This document shows, piece after piece, positions 24,809-37,371 of a stretch of 64,000 bases of DNA. The DNA is from Pseudorasbora parva (taxonomy: Eukaryota > Chordata > Actinopteri > Cypriniformes > Gobionidae), in assembly GCF_024679245.1 (NCBI RefSeq), contig NC_090175.1, forward strand, positions 52,311,732 to 52,375,731, read 5' to 3'. Each line of letters starts with the position of its first letter. Position 1 is the stretch's first letter. A program made the position numbers and the translations under genes. Under the pieces are notes generated by a model. That model did no database searches. It saw nothing but the letters and a program-made list of their open reading frames with translations, and was not told the origin of the DNA.

Positions 24809-25503
24809 ATGCCATTATCAAGCAAGGAGAAAACAGCACAACATAGAGCTCATTTAAAGGGGTGATGAATTGAGAAATCAGCTTTCCCTTGAGCCTTTGA
24901 TATTTAAAAGGTCATGGTAATATAAGAATATCCTGTAAGTTTCAGAGCTGAAAACTTCCTTGTTAGTCAAAGAAAAGCTTTTATAAATACCAGGTGCAGC
25001 AAACGGTCTTGTGCTTCATCCTGACATCATCGACTGTGGAAACACGCCTCTACAGAATAATAAGCACATCCATGTGTGTGTGTGTGCAGTTTGTGCTTCT
25101 ATCCACCGATTGGGCAGGTCAAGCAATACAAAAATAATTTTTCAATCAATCGCGGGTGGATGAGTAATAAATCATTGTGTTTGTTTGATAAAGACGTTCA
25201 CGAGCCCTGTGGTCGAGAGAATCATTCTGGTTGCCGCTTTCAAAACAATCTTTCCCTCCAATGAACTGACAACGTTTACTTCGAAGTCTCCAGTGACACG
25301 CCCATCAAAACCCAGCGTTCAGGAGAGAGCCTCAAAACCAGTGTAGAAAATAGAGTTATGATGTTTTTGAATGTAAAAACCACACAAACATCATTAGTTG
25401 ACCTCAGACAACAGTATATATAAAAATAAAAAAGCCAGTTCATGACACCTTAAAAAAGTGATCCAGTTGCAAGGGCAGAGTACCTTGCCAAAAGAAAAGC
25501 AAG
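24809..25503 (+). pseudogene. Exon-like coding fragment split by a MITE
   Basis: A pyrimidine-rich tract and 'tttttgtag' precede an ATG at 24809. The frame reads MPLSSKEKTAQHRAHL up to an inserted TTAA MITE (24858-25449). After the MITE the coding text resumes near 25456 as SDPVARAEYLAKRKAR. It stops at a possible splice donor (gtttttgt, 25504). Restoring the site leaves the frame off by one A in an A-run. The basic Lys/Arg-rich pattern with 'RAEYL' resembles N-termini of uncharacterised transposon-linked proteins in fishes, from memory. It is probably part of the host element's own ORF. Confidence 0.5.
24858..25449. mobile_element. TTAA-flanked non-autonomous element
   Basis: TTAA lies on both sides (24854-24857 and 25450-25453). 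The inverted ends ggggtgatgaattg and cagttcatgacacc match at 11 of 14 positions. It is 592 bp, without a transposase frame. It interrupts the exon-like fragment of the surrounding element. The TTAA preference is typical of Kolobok- and piggyBac-type elements; which one is unclear. Confidence 0.8.
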
Positions 25504-25599
25504 GTTTTTGTATATCTAGATAAATTACAACTCAAGTTAAGATGTTATGTTTTGTGGTAATTACACAGTTATTACATGTTAATAATAGAAATGTTTTAA

Positions 25600-25695
25600 A
25601 TTTCTAGTTCCCTTTCAGTCGGTCACGTTCGACGTACGTCTCCATTCCCTCCTTCAGGGAACGAGGGTTACATACCTAACCGAGACGTTCTAAAG
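25600..25695. repeat. Short palindromic dispersed repeat
   Basis: 'gttccctttcagtcggtcacgttcgacgtacgtc' followed by 'attccctccttcagggaacgagggttacatacctaacc' contains a small hairpin (ccctccttcaggga). I recognise this wording as a frequent cyprinid repeat from memory. The class is unknown. Confidence 0.45.
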
Positions 25696-26014
25696 AATCG
25701 ATAATCAAATGTTTTTATCTATTTATTTTTATCTTGACTTACTGTTACTAATGAGTCTATTTGAATGAACAATAGATTGATAGATTCTGGGCCCAATATT
25801 TGCACTATTCCATATAAAAGATGTTTTCATTTATTTAACTTGTTCCTTGAGGTTTTGTCTGTATTGTTTTGCACTTCTTGTTAATTAACTATTATTATAT
25901 TACTGAGTTACATAAATTGGTCTGAGGATTAAAATAAAGGCAATTGAAATCAGAATAAAATGCACTGACATTTTTACTTTTATCTTGTGAATATCAATCA
26001 TTATTGATCACAAC

Positions 26015-26388
26015 GTCAGGTGGTGCGACCGGTCATGGTCAGGTGGTGCAACCAGCATATTTTCATTTAAATGTATCAATTTACACGGCAATTGCAAAAT
26101 AAAATAAGAAATATAACTGTAAAACTTTATATAACATATACAAATCATTTTAACAATTAAAAACAAATATAAAAACTCCTTATCGAAAAATTGGTGTGTG
26201 AACACATAGAAAAGTAGCCATTTATATGAATTGGAATAAAAAAGACAACAAATAAATAAATGAAAGGGGAATTTACAATGCAATATGCATTTAAGACACT
26301 ACAAGGACTGATATTTACAAGTTCTCAGTAGTGCTAAGTACATTAAATGTATATTTATTTAAATTAATATATGGTCGCACCACCTGAC
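26015..26388. repeat. Right cluster of GTCAGGTGGTGCGACC motifs (3 copies)
   Basis: Plus-strand copies lie at 26015-26030 (exact consensus) and 26039-26054 (one change, GTGCAACC). A minus-strand exact copy lies at 26373-26388. The minus copy is the mirror partner of the outermost left copy. Confidence 0.9.
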
Positions 26389-26575
26389 ATTTTCTGGGTG
26401 GTAAAATCAGAAATCTTGTTTAATAATGAATTAATGCTGCCTATAAAGCTGTAAAACCAATATGAAGAAACATCAAACATTTGTTTGGACATAAAAATGC
26501 ATTTTAAAACCGTTTTGCTTAAAAAAAATAAAAAAATATCTTGAAAACCTTATTCGTCATTGACCCATATATATA

Positions 26576-28700
<2,125 letters not shown>

Positions 28701-28708
28701 TACAACTG

Positions 28709-28929
28709 CACTGTAAAAAACAAAAAAAAAACTAAATTGCTGGTCTCCAATTGAACTTTTTCTAGTGACTGATCACATCTAAATTTTTCAGTTTGCTGGA
28801 TAGAATTTTTTGTGAATTAAATTGTACCAATTCACAGAATTTCATTTCGGCCAACAATTTTTTTTTAGATGTGATCAGTGACTAGAAAAATCTCAGTTGG
28901 AGACATTATTATTTATTGTTTTTACAGTG
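28709..28929. mobile_element. Palindromic MITE with CACTGTAAAA ends
   Basis: The ends cactgtaaaa and ttttacagtg are inverted. Long inner arms also pair: 'tttttctagtgactgatcac' near 28760 with 'gtgatcagtgactagaaaaa' near 28870. The spacer is about 70 bases. The tips match the MITE inside Tc1 copy 2 (23060-23439). It is non-coding. Confidence 0.85.
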
Positions 28930-30157
28930 TGAGAGACTCAAACACAACTATTAAAAGCTCCCATAAACTCTCCAAAAAACTAACAGATGCTCCAGAAGGA
29001 AACACGATGCATTTTGAATTTGAAAATCAAGGTAAACTGAACCCAATTTGCCTTCCGGGAAACATGCAAGTACATTCTGTTGCTTCCGAAAGGCAGTACT
29101 AAATAAAAAATAAAACATAAAAAAGACATCTTTATTCTGTTCACAATTTTTCACCCCCCAGGCTCTTAATGCATCACGTTTCCTTCTGTTTTCGTCAAGC
29201 ATAGGCCTACTATATGTAAACATCTTTTATGTAAAATATCTTATTCAGGACAGTACTAAAAATAACATGCATTTTGTATGATCCCTCTTATTTTTAAATG
29301 ATTATGTGAATACTTTTAACAGATTCTGCAAGGGGTCTTCCATATATAACGAGACAAAGTTTATGGACGTGTAGCAAAACTCAGATTTAACAAAAAAAAT
29401 GTATCTTTTCAGTGCATGTTTTTGAAAAGCAGCAGAGAGACCTGCCAAAATATGAAGCATGCTTGACCAGTCATGTTTGACGTGACCACCAGCGTGGGCT
29501 CTTTAATGCATTCATTCAAAAGCTGTCCTTGTAAATCCATTGTGGGAGGAAGGAAAGAGGAAGGAAGGAAGATTTCCTCCCTGTGGAGTGGATATTAACA
29601 CTGGCAGCTGGTGGGGAAAAGGAATTCTGCTGGAATGCTGCAAAGACACTGTTACACAAGCATTGCTGCTAAATTCATCTGGCCCACCCCATGTTTCATT
29701 GCTTTCTTTTGCACCTCTAGTCGCGGACAGGAGAATATAGCACACTCTTGACATAGACAAGAGGGTTTACCTTTCACAAGCAGAGCTTAAAATGGAATAT
29801 ATAGGTTGAGCATAGATTAGATTATATATTCGTGACTCTAAAGCAAACATTTTAATTTTTATGATAGGCTTCCAGCTGTTGACCTATTTAGCTACAGTTA
29901 GCCTAAATAAAGAAATGCATCATGCCGCAAACTGTCATTGTGCTACATATGGTCTCTGGATGGTTACTCATGCAAGACCTGTACAGGTTTCTGGAATCAC
30001 TAATCCTTGAAATACAATTTCAGTTATTTGATAAAGATGAAGTAAATGGCGGAATCTTGCTGTATTAGAGTGATATGAACTGGTGGGGCATGACCTAAAA
30101 TTGGGGTCTGTCACAGATGGCAGGAAAAAAAAAAACAGTGCTAAATGGAAAAAAAAG
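28930..30157. other. No recognised feature
   Basis: No recognised coding region or element ends. A purine-rich 'ggaaggaaagaggaaggaagg' stretch lies at 29547-29572. Confidence 0.45.
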
Positions 30158-30228
30158 TATATTGGCAAACGTTTTGGGACGCCTGCCTGAACTTTAATGA
30201 CATCCCATTTTTAATCCGTAGGGTTTAA

Positions 30229-30731
30229 AGGTCCCATTCTTCGCGATTCCATCTTTCAAACTTGAGTTAGTGTGTAATGTTGCTGTTAGAGCATAAATAA
30301 AACCTGTAAAATTATAAAGCTCAAAATTCAATGCCAAGCGAGATATTTTGTTCGAATGTATAATATGCCATAAAATGCATATCATATGCACGCGAAAAAC
30401 AGCGTGCCATAGACATGCCAAAATGAGTTTTGGCGTATACATTCCACGACATTGCACACTCGTACTATTTATACGCATTTTTGTGAGAATACCCTGAATC
30501 ACAACACGGGAAGCGCTGGCCCAATCAGAACTCATTACATGTTTCTGATGGAGGAACTTCATAGAAAAAGGAAATCATCAGGTCGTTTTTAGGACAGAGG
30601 AAACAGCGCTGTACAGATAAGTAAATTGTGTGAAAAATACTGTGTTTTTTTACACACGAATCATGAACTCATGTTATATTGCACACTGTAAACATAATCA
30701 AAGCTTCGGAAACACACGAAGAACGGGACCT
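30229..30731. mobile_element. 503-bp TTAA-flanked element in Tc1 copy 3
   Basis: TTAA lies at 30225-30228 and 30732-30735. The inverted ends aggtcccattcttcg and cgaagaacgggacct differ at one position. Excision restores 'agggtTTAAtatggag', continuous Tc1 sequence. There is no coding capacity; the antisense frame at 30194-30562 is not a recognisable protein. Confidence 0.9.
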
Positions 30732-30737
30732 TTAATA

Positions 30738-32240
30738 TGGAGTTTACACATTTTGCAGCTATTAACTCTTCTGGGAAGGCTTTCCACAAGGTTAAGAAGT
30801 GCATTTATGGGAGTTTCTGACCATTCTTCTAGAACAGGGGTCTCAAACTCAAATTACCCGGGGGCCACTGGAAGTAGACTCTGGGTCAGGCTGGGCCGCA
30901 TCACCCCCCCCCCCAAAAAAAAGAGCACAACTTATCCAATCTTTATTATTAAGAGTTCTTCTGTTTGAACACTGTATGTTCATACTTCAAGTAACTTGAA
31001 CATTACTTTCTGAACATGAATGGTTCATATAGGCTTCTCTAGCCTACTCCTGTTTATTTATACTGCCAATATTTTTGAGATTTTTGGATCTGATTATCCT
31101 TCGTCCTTCGCACCTATCTATTACCAACAGGTATGTGATGGTAATTGTGTACTAATAAATATGGCCAATAGAAATAAAATCAGTATGTAATACTGAAATA
31201 ATAAATGTTTTTATTTTTATTTAAAATAATAGACTAATTCAAAGCAAGGCCATAATCAGGTCAAACAGAACAGTGAACGAAATTCTAGATCTAATTCTAG
31301 TTGGGAAATAATCAATTTGGGACTATTTGCAAACAATATTTGCATTAATTGTCACTAAATATATTATTAGTCCCGAGATTATTCGCATGAGTGAATAAGT
31401 ACGTACATTGGCTGCTTATATTTGAGTTCCTCACTGGTCTAACAGAAGACTTTTAGTAAATCGTCTCAAATGTTCAGAGTTCTAATCCGCTCATAGTTTT
31501 CTTCAAATGTTCATCAATGGTTGTATATTAAGAGCATGGACACGTTGCATTTTGTGTGCATTTGTGTGTGTGCAATTTAGTTTTGTGATTTCACCGGAAA
31601 GAATAGTCTCTCTCCGCAACGGCATTACGCGATATATTGAAGCGCTCGTCTGTGTGTGTGAAGACTGCGCGAGCGAGCATGTGCGCGGACCAAAAGAGAA
31701 TGTATATCCCGCCTACTTTGATTTGATTGGCCATTTGAGCGCCGTTAAACCACATTCATTTCGACTGTCTGATTAGCCTCTGTTCATGTCAATCACGAGG
31801 TGTCAACCAATTATACTGCACGAGAGAGGGCTGAGCTAACTCTCTCATATACACACACACGAAGCGCGGCACAGGCACACGCAACGACTCCGCCAAAAAT
31901 GGTTTTCAGAGCAACGCGCCGGGGCCGGGAGTTTGAGACCCCTGTTCTAGAAGCTCATTTATGAGGTCAGGCACTGATGTTGGACGAGAAGGCCTGGCTC
32001 TCAGTCTCCGCTCTAATTCATCCCAAAGGTGTTCTGTCGAGCTGAGGTCAGAACTTTGTGCAGGCCAGTTAAGTTCCTCCACACCAAACTCACTCATCCA
32101 TGCCTTTATGGACCTTGTGCACTGGTGCGCAGTCATGTTGGAACAGGAAGGGGCCATCTCCAAACTGTTCCCACAAAGTTGGGAGCATGAAATTGTCCAA
32201 AATATCCTGGTATGCTGAAGTATTAAGAGTTCCTTTCACT
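30738..32240 (-). pseudogene. Tc1-like transposase C-terminal half (copy 3)
   Basis: Read on the minus strand from about 32240, translation gives YFGQFHAP-like and TLWEQFGDG-like words with frame changes. It then gives AHQCTRSIKAWMSEFGVEEL, NWPAQSSDLSSTEHLWDELE and RRLRARPSRPTSVPDLINEL. The NPIE box reads SSTE, so the catalytic Glu position is kept but its context is changed. At 31944 the frame runs into the hAT element. It resumes beyond 30834 as PINALLNLVESLPRRV. The second-Asp region (FQHDCAPVH in relatives) is frameshifted. It is a dead copy. Confidence 0.88.
30835..31944. mobile_element. 1.1-kb non-autonomous hAT element
   Basis: The perfect inverted tips caggggtctcaaactc and gagtttgagacccctg are the hAT CAGGGG type. 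The 8-bp target duplication TTCTAGAA lies at 30827-30834 and 31945-31952. The interior holds 'gggccgcatcacccc' near the left end and GC-rich 'caacgcgccggggcc' near the right end, but no hAT transposase domain. It sits inside the Tc1 transposase, so it is younger than that copy. Confidence 0.95.
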
Positions 32241-32259
32241 GAACCATTATTTTATTTGA

Positions 32260-32510
32260 AGGATATAATAAATTGATGTAATTGTCAAGACAGAATGTAA
32301 CTGTAAAGACAGTGCTAAAATATTTATATTTCAAATAAATGCTGTTCTTTTGAAACGTCAAAAAAAAAAAAAAAACATAATAATAGCTAAAAATTCCGCT
32401 TTGCATCACAGGAACAAATTACATTTTAATGATATTAATACCATTTTACTGTATTTTTGGTCAAATAAATGCAGTCATGGTAAGCATCAAATATTTATTT
32501 TGAAAGCATG
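32260..32510 (+). repeat. Family A dispersed repeat copy
   Basis: 'ataataaattgatgtaattgtcaagacag', 'atttcaaataaatgctgttctttt', 'ttccgctttgcatcacaggaacaaatta' and 'tttttggtcaaataaatgcagtcatgg' follow the order of the family A repeat, with an internal deletion at the A-run 32361-32376. Confidence 0.6.
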
Positions 32511-33940
32511 AAAAATCTAACTGACCCCAAACTCCACTCCCAATATCTGAATGCTCTCAAAACTGGCCAGTGTCCTTCCTCTCATAGTAATCCCGCCCTC
32601 TTCTCCTTCTGTCGGGTTCAGTGCTCTGCAGACGATATCAGCCTCCTTAAGCAAGCGGGGACAAACATTGTGAAATTCATTCCATCTGATGGGAGCCAAC
32701 AGTGGTAATTTTGCCAGCTGATTTGTGATGTGCAAATGAACCAGTGGTGAAGTTTGTTGAGGCAGATGCTGCCAAAGACATGAATAAACAAATTCTTTCA
32801 CATCCTCCAGATTAAGGAGTAACAAGACTCACTTTTCCAAGCGAATAGAGAACTTAGAAGTGTGGCGCCTGAAATAGGATTTACATAGATGTGAAGGTCA
32901 ATTGCAAATGAATCATTGGGTGAATTCACTTTTTTGTTTTCAGTACAATAACAGCATTTTATTCACTAACTGGAGGATCAGTCGAAAAACAAGAAAGACG
33001 AATATGACTACTGAACACATACAAGCGAACATAGCTCTCAGTAGACACGAGTGATCTGAAATGAATTCTCTCCTCGGTGCTTTAGGATTAACTTTAATAT
33101 ACACGAATATCTGAGCGTGTGACGAATAAAATAAAATGAATTCTGATTCTAAAGGTAACCCACTGGAGCAAAAATAAATAAATAAATAAAATAAAATCTG
33201 TCTCAGTAAGTCCTATTTTATTGCTGAGACAGCCTGAGTTAATCTTTGATCAATATAAATCGGACCCTTAGAAGCAAAGGCAGGTCTGACAGTAGATTCC
33301 CCCTGAACATGACAGGCCTTATCTGTTTCAAAGAACGGATAACTTATATCTGTCTCTGAGTTTCTCAAGACAGATCTTCTCAAGAGGCCACTGAATGATG
33401 CTGTCTGAAATATAAATTCTGTCTGTCATAAAAAATATAATACAATAAGAGCAATAATCATTTAAAGAGTTGTGGGGGAAAAAGTACTGAATACTCGTAA
33501 GTACATGCATATATATTTCCTAATAAAGTGCAATATAATGCATTGATTAAAAGACTTTTAGTACTTGCCATTTTGAATAGTTCTCATTTATTTTATTAGA
33601 TTACTATTAGATTATTATTTACTAATAATAGAGGGATGTGATCAACAGTTTGAGCAATGGACATGACTCATGTTATTATGTTTCTGAGCAATCAGATTTA
33701 TGATTTTTTTAAAACACAATCAGGCCTTTGGAAACGCTATTTCAAAAGAGCTTTCACAAAAGCCATAGAGAACTAATTGTTTTATTAGATTAGAAAGTCT
33801 TTTGATACAAGATTTCCAAAACACTAAGACACAGGCAGCCTTATTCATGAGTTCAGAAATGTGTTGTACCAGAAAACCTTTGAGGGTTTTACAGAAAAAA
33901 AAACACAATATCATTTAGAAGAATGTTTGATCAGAGCAAC
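32511..33940. other. No recognised gene
   Basis: There is an AAATA-rich stretch at 33170-33200. Nothing else was recognised, including in the short antisense frames at 32517-32825 and 33720-33914. Confidence 0.4.
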
Positions 33941-33949
33941 TGAGAAAAA

Positions 33950-34300
33950 CTCAATTGACTGCCTAAGATGCCAAGATCTTGAAAGATGACCTGATGAAAT
34001 GAGGACAAAACATTTCAAGTAAAGAAGAGCACTACACAAGCATGGCCTTTATGTTGGGACATCTTGCCGAATGCCACTCTTGACCATAAAAAGGCCGATT
34101 TGAATATGCTAAAATTCCTTTGGATAGACCTGTGGAATTCTGGAAGAATGTTTTATGGAGTGATGTGACCAAACTATAACTTTTGGGATCCATGGCTCAG
34201 CAGTATGCCTGGTGCAAACAAGGCACTTTAAACACCGTGTTGATGGTCAAACATGGAGGCAGCCCAGTCTTGTTACGGGGGTGCTTTTAGTAAAAAGCTT
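33950..34300 (+). pseudogene. Tc1/mariner transposase remnant (copy 4)
   Basis: With stops and frame changes, it reads EFWKNVLWSDVTKL, a stop, then LLGS near 34135-34195. SMPGANKALNTVLMVKHGG follows near 34205-34260, and then VLLRGCF. This matches the first catalytic Asp (WSDxTK) and the following V-KHGG-S---WGCF box of another Tc1 subfamily. The ends and the rest of the enzyme are absent. Confidence 0.7.
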
Positions 34301-34504
34301 ATTAGTAAAATGTGTTGCTAAGGACTTCATTTGGACAACTTTAAAGATGACTTTTCTTAATATTTAGTATCTCTGCCAAATATTATATTCTGACAACATA
34401 CATCAGTGGAAACACATAGCTTATGTATTCAGCATTCAGATGATGTATACATCTAAAAAAGTGGTTATGTAAGTGGTTTTATAAGTGTACTTAAGTATGT
34501 TAAG

Positions 34505-34622
34505 AAACATATGCTGAATTCAGAACCACATACTTGTACTTTTTTACTGATTGTATACTTTTCCCAAATCATATGGCAGAAATAGTAAGAGTATGCTAGT
34601 ATGCGGTTCTGAATTCAGCAAA
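34505..34622. mobile_element. Inverted-repeat MITE fragment
   Basis: 'tgctgaattcagaacc(a)cata' near 34512 and 'tatg(c)ggttctgaattcagca' near 34598 are inverted with a single mismatch over about 22 bp and a spacer of about 63 bp. 'gtatac' and 'agtatgc' words continue outward. It is probably the centre of a larger palindromic element. Confidence 0.65.
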
Positions 34623-35523
34623 AGTCATGAAATTGTACTTTATTTAATTAATATTTTATTATCTGCAAGTACAGTTTTTATAAATATACTTTTATAAAAA
34701 AGTCATAATCAAGTTTTCTAAGAATCACTTTTACTATGTTTTTTTTCTTTTTCTTTTCATATACTTAAACTTCTTCTGCACAGTAGTATATTATGGAATA
34801 TCTCACTTATAATAGCTCATGTAAAACTTTATCAAGAATTTTTTTGTTATAACATTTTTAAATATATATTTCTGAATAAATTATACAATTTTACACCAAA
34901 CCATCTTTAAGCACACAGGCAGAATTTTATTAAACTATTTATACACTAGTCAAATTGCTTTCTTAATTTTAAGATTTAAATAATTTCATAGGCTAATGTG
35001 ATTTAAGATTTCAAAAATCCAATTAAGCAAAACCGCCAAAAGGCACATGCTACTTCACAGCACATGATAAACATTTCCATTTCCACTCAGTAGTTGATTT
35101 ACACATTCAATTACTTTGCCGGTCTTCACATGTATAGAGAAAGAGTTTGAATTAACAGTAAAAGAGATCTATTTGCCATCAAGCCCATCATCACAACGTT
35201 AACAACTAGCGGTTTCATTAACGCCCCAGTAAGAACATCACAGGATTCTGGCATAACAATATAGGTAATTTCCTCTCACAGCAGTTTGCAATTAAAAACG
35301 ATTGTAATTATGATTATTATCATTTGTCAGTAATATTGCTGGAATAGGCAGTTACCATGTCTTGTCAGCAGAAGTTGTTTCTTAGGATATCACTGCTTAT
35401 TTAAACATGTTTGGCGGCATGAATATCTTCATCTAAAATGTTTGACTTTAATTTTTTCTGATAAAAACAAGGACTAATATGATCTGTTTTTTTATTTTAT
35501 TTATTTTGCTATTATTTACAATT
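34623..35523. other. No recognised feature
   Basis: AT-rich, with no recognised gene or element end. Confidence 0.5.
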
Positions 35524-35696
35524 ACACTCTAAAACATGCTGGGTTAAAAAAACCCAAGTTGGGTTGAAAATGGACAAACCCAGAAATTGGGTTGTTTGAA
35601 TGGGTCCATTTACTAGGGTTCAAACAACCCGATTTCTGCGTTGGTCTATTTCCAACCCAACTTGGGTTGTTTTTAACCCAGTATTTTTTAGAGTGT
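35524..35696. mobile_element. 173-bp palindromic MITE (ACACTCTAAAA ends)
   Basis: The ends acactctaaaa and ttttagagtgt are inverted. Inner arms 'gctgggttaaaaaaacccaa' and 'ttgggttgtttttaacccag' also pair, with GGGTT/AACCC words repeated through the element. Tips resemble those at 50198 and 52768. Confidence 0.9.
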
Positions 35697-36860
35697 ACTC
35701 ACTCACCCTCTTATCATTTTTGCATTATATTGAAATACAAAATGAAACTGCATGTCAGAATGTCCAAGCATCTGTTGCTTATTGATTTGTATTGCTATTT
35801 ATTTGTCAATCAAAAATGGTTTAAATTTTGGTCTGTTGTTTGCACAATGGTATCATATGGTTGCAGAAGACTTGGAATTTAGTGAACAAGTCATATGGCC
35901 TTAATTTGTTATATTTTTTGTCAAATGTGAGGTTTAGCAGTGCAAATCACATGCACTTTCATTGAACTGTAAAGAAAAAAAAAATTTTTTTTTACATTGT
36001 TTTACCTCACCAAACTTTTATTTAATAATAAGTTATACAAGATTCATGTAATTTAAGTAAGTTAAGTACTTAAATATTTAAGGCAATGTTTATAACTTCT
36101 TGTTTTGTGCTTTATTTAATAAAGTAAAATGACCTTAAAATAGACCAAAATATAAAACTTGTTTTGAGTGAACTATTCAATTAAAGCTCACATATATGTC
36201 CTAAATTAAGCAATTCTAAAGGTACAAGGAAGGTCTTCAACACGGTTCTCTATTAATAGCCTTTTATGCTGGTTTCCAGGTGGACAAAATCAATTAATTT
36301 TTGAAGTTGGGGAGTCCCTGAGAAAATAAAGCTCTTTCCTGTTGAATGCCTCTTTCAATAGAGAGTATAGCAGGGCTTCCCAATCAGCCTCACAGGTGCA
36401 AGAGCCTAGTGGGGTCAAAGGGCATGGGATAGCGGTCTCATTTGGCACACAAGAAGTCGGCAGCCATTATAAAACTGTTGACCCTGCGGTGTTCCTACTA
36501 ATAATGTGCTGTATGAAAGTGGAGGTGTCCTGCAGTGGCTTCCTGGCCCTTCCTGCTTGGAAAGGCATTGTGGAATGAAAGGGCGGGGAGGTTGTAATGA
36601 AGTCTTTCACTCTCATAAGAGAATAGGAGGCATGAATACATATATTCTACTCAGTGTCTGACAAGAGAGTCCTTCTGCTGTTCTCGAGGGTGTAAACCTT
36701 CATTTCACATTAACCATTTGCTTATGGACGTGCTGTTTCTTACATTTACAAGATCGACTCTCTTAAAACGCCATTTATAGTTTATTTAACCAACAAATGC
36801 CATGCTATTATGTATTTGATAACATTCTGTGGTGGGAATGACATTCATGGCTAGCATTTT
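35697..36860. other. No recognised gene
   Basis: Nothing was recognised. Bases 36340-36600 are GC-richer and unique-looking; the 78-codon frame there has no known motif. Confidence 0.45.
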
Positions 36861-36864
36861 ATCC

Positions 36865-36945
36865 TACACTCTTAGAAGGTTCTATATAGAACCTGAAAAG
36901 GTTCTATCGGCACTACGCATTTGGAACCCCTAAAGGTTCACTGCA
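36865..36945. mobile_element. MITE fragment with 'tacactcttagaaggttcta' end
   Basis: It is the inverse of the right end at 17781-17793 and contains 'ggttctatatagaacc' and 'ggaacccctaaaggttc'. Only the left part is present. It abuts another MITE fragment at 36941. Confidence 0.6.
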
Positions 36946-37015
36946 AAAAAAAAAAATACTTTTCTTACTTAGTATTTTTGTTTTGTTTATAGTCCAAACT
37001 AAAAATTCTTCCGTA
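36941..37015. mobile_element. MITE fragment with CACTGCAAAAA end
   Basis: 'cactgcaaaaaaaaaaaa' then 'tacttttcttacttagtatttttg' matches the left part of the element at 44681-44920. The right end is missing. Confidence 0.6.
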
Positions 37016-37371
37016 CATGTAGTTAATTCATATTACTCAGTACTTATTTGAGTACAATGTAACTACGTTACCTTATAATAAAGTGTAACATATTTTTTTT
37101 TTAAATACTTTTTGCACAATTTGACAAAATTACAACTGATGACACAATAAAACAGAAATAACCATAACAGTCATCTCCGGGGTACACAAGTAATCACATT
37201 ACAAAAAAAAAAAAAAAAAAAAAAAGTTGTGATGGAAAGACACAAAATTAGCGGCAACCTCCCGCGATCTCTCTTGAAGCCAATACGAAAGTAATGTAAA
37301 CTGCAATTCCTTAACTGGCCGCTAGAGGCAGGCTCCAGAAGGGAGCAGAATCTCATTGAGCCCCATGTTAA

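Larger units (their letters stand above)
23746..26566. mobile_element. Unassigned ~2.8-kb DNA element with 16-bp subterminal repeats
   Basis: The ends gggtcaatgac (23746-23756) and gtcattgaccc (26556-26566) are perfect 11-bp inverted repeats, each bordered outside by an ATATATAT stretch. Inside are at least eight copies of a 16-bp motif, consensus GTCAGGTGGTGCGACC, at the ends only. Five are in the left 780 bp and three in the right 560 bp, the outermost right copy being inverted. The outermost motifs lie 179 and 178 bp from their respective ends. Such subterminal repeats are typical transposase-binding sites. An exon-like fragment lies at 24809-25503. The middle also carries a separate inserted TTAA MITE. 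No superfamily was recognised. Confidence 0.72.
30158..32250 (-). mobile_element. Tc1/mariner element (copy 3), broken by two insertions
   Basis: The left terminal repeat starts at about 30158 ('tatattggcaaacgttttggga'). The minus-strand transposase C-terminal half is split in two by a hAT element. A TTAA element sits in the untranslated part near the terminal repeat. The 5' half of the transposase and the other terminal repeat are missing beyond about 32250. Confidence 0.85.

Noticed and set aside
23925..26388. CRISPR-like array from the repeated 16-bp motif
   Set aside because: Spacing is irregular, one copy is inverted, the genome is animal, and copies cluster at the two ends of an element with inverted tips.
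30194..30562. 122-codon minus-strand frame
   Set aside because: It spans the border and body of the non-coding TTAA element and has no known motif.
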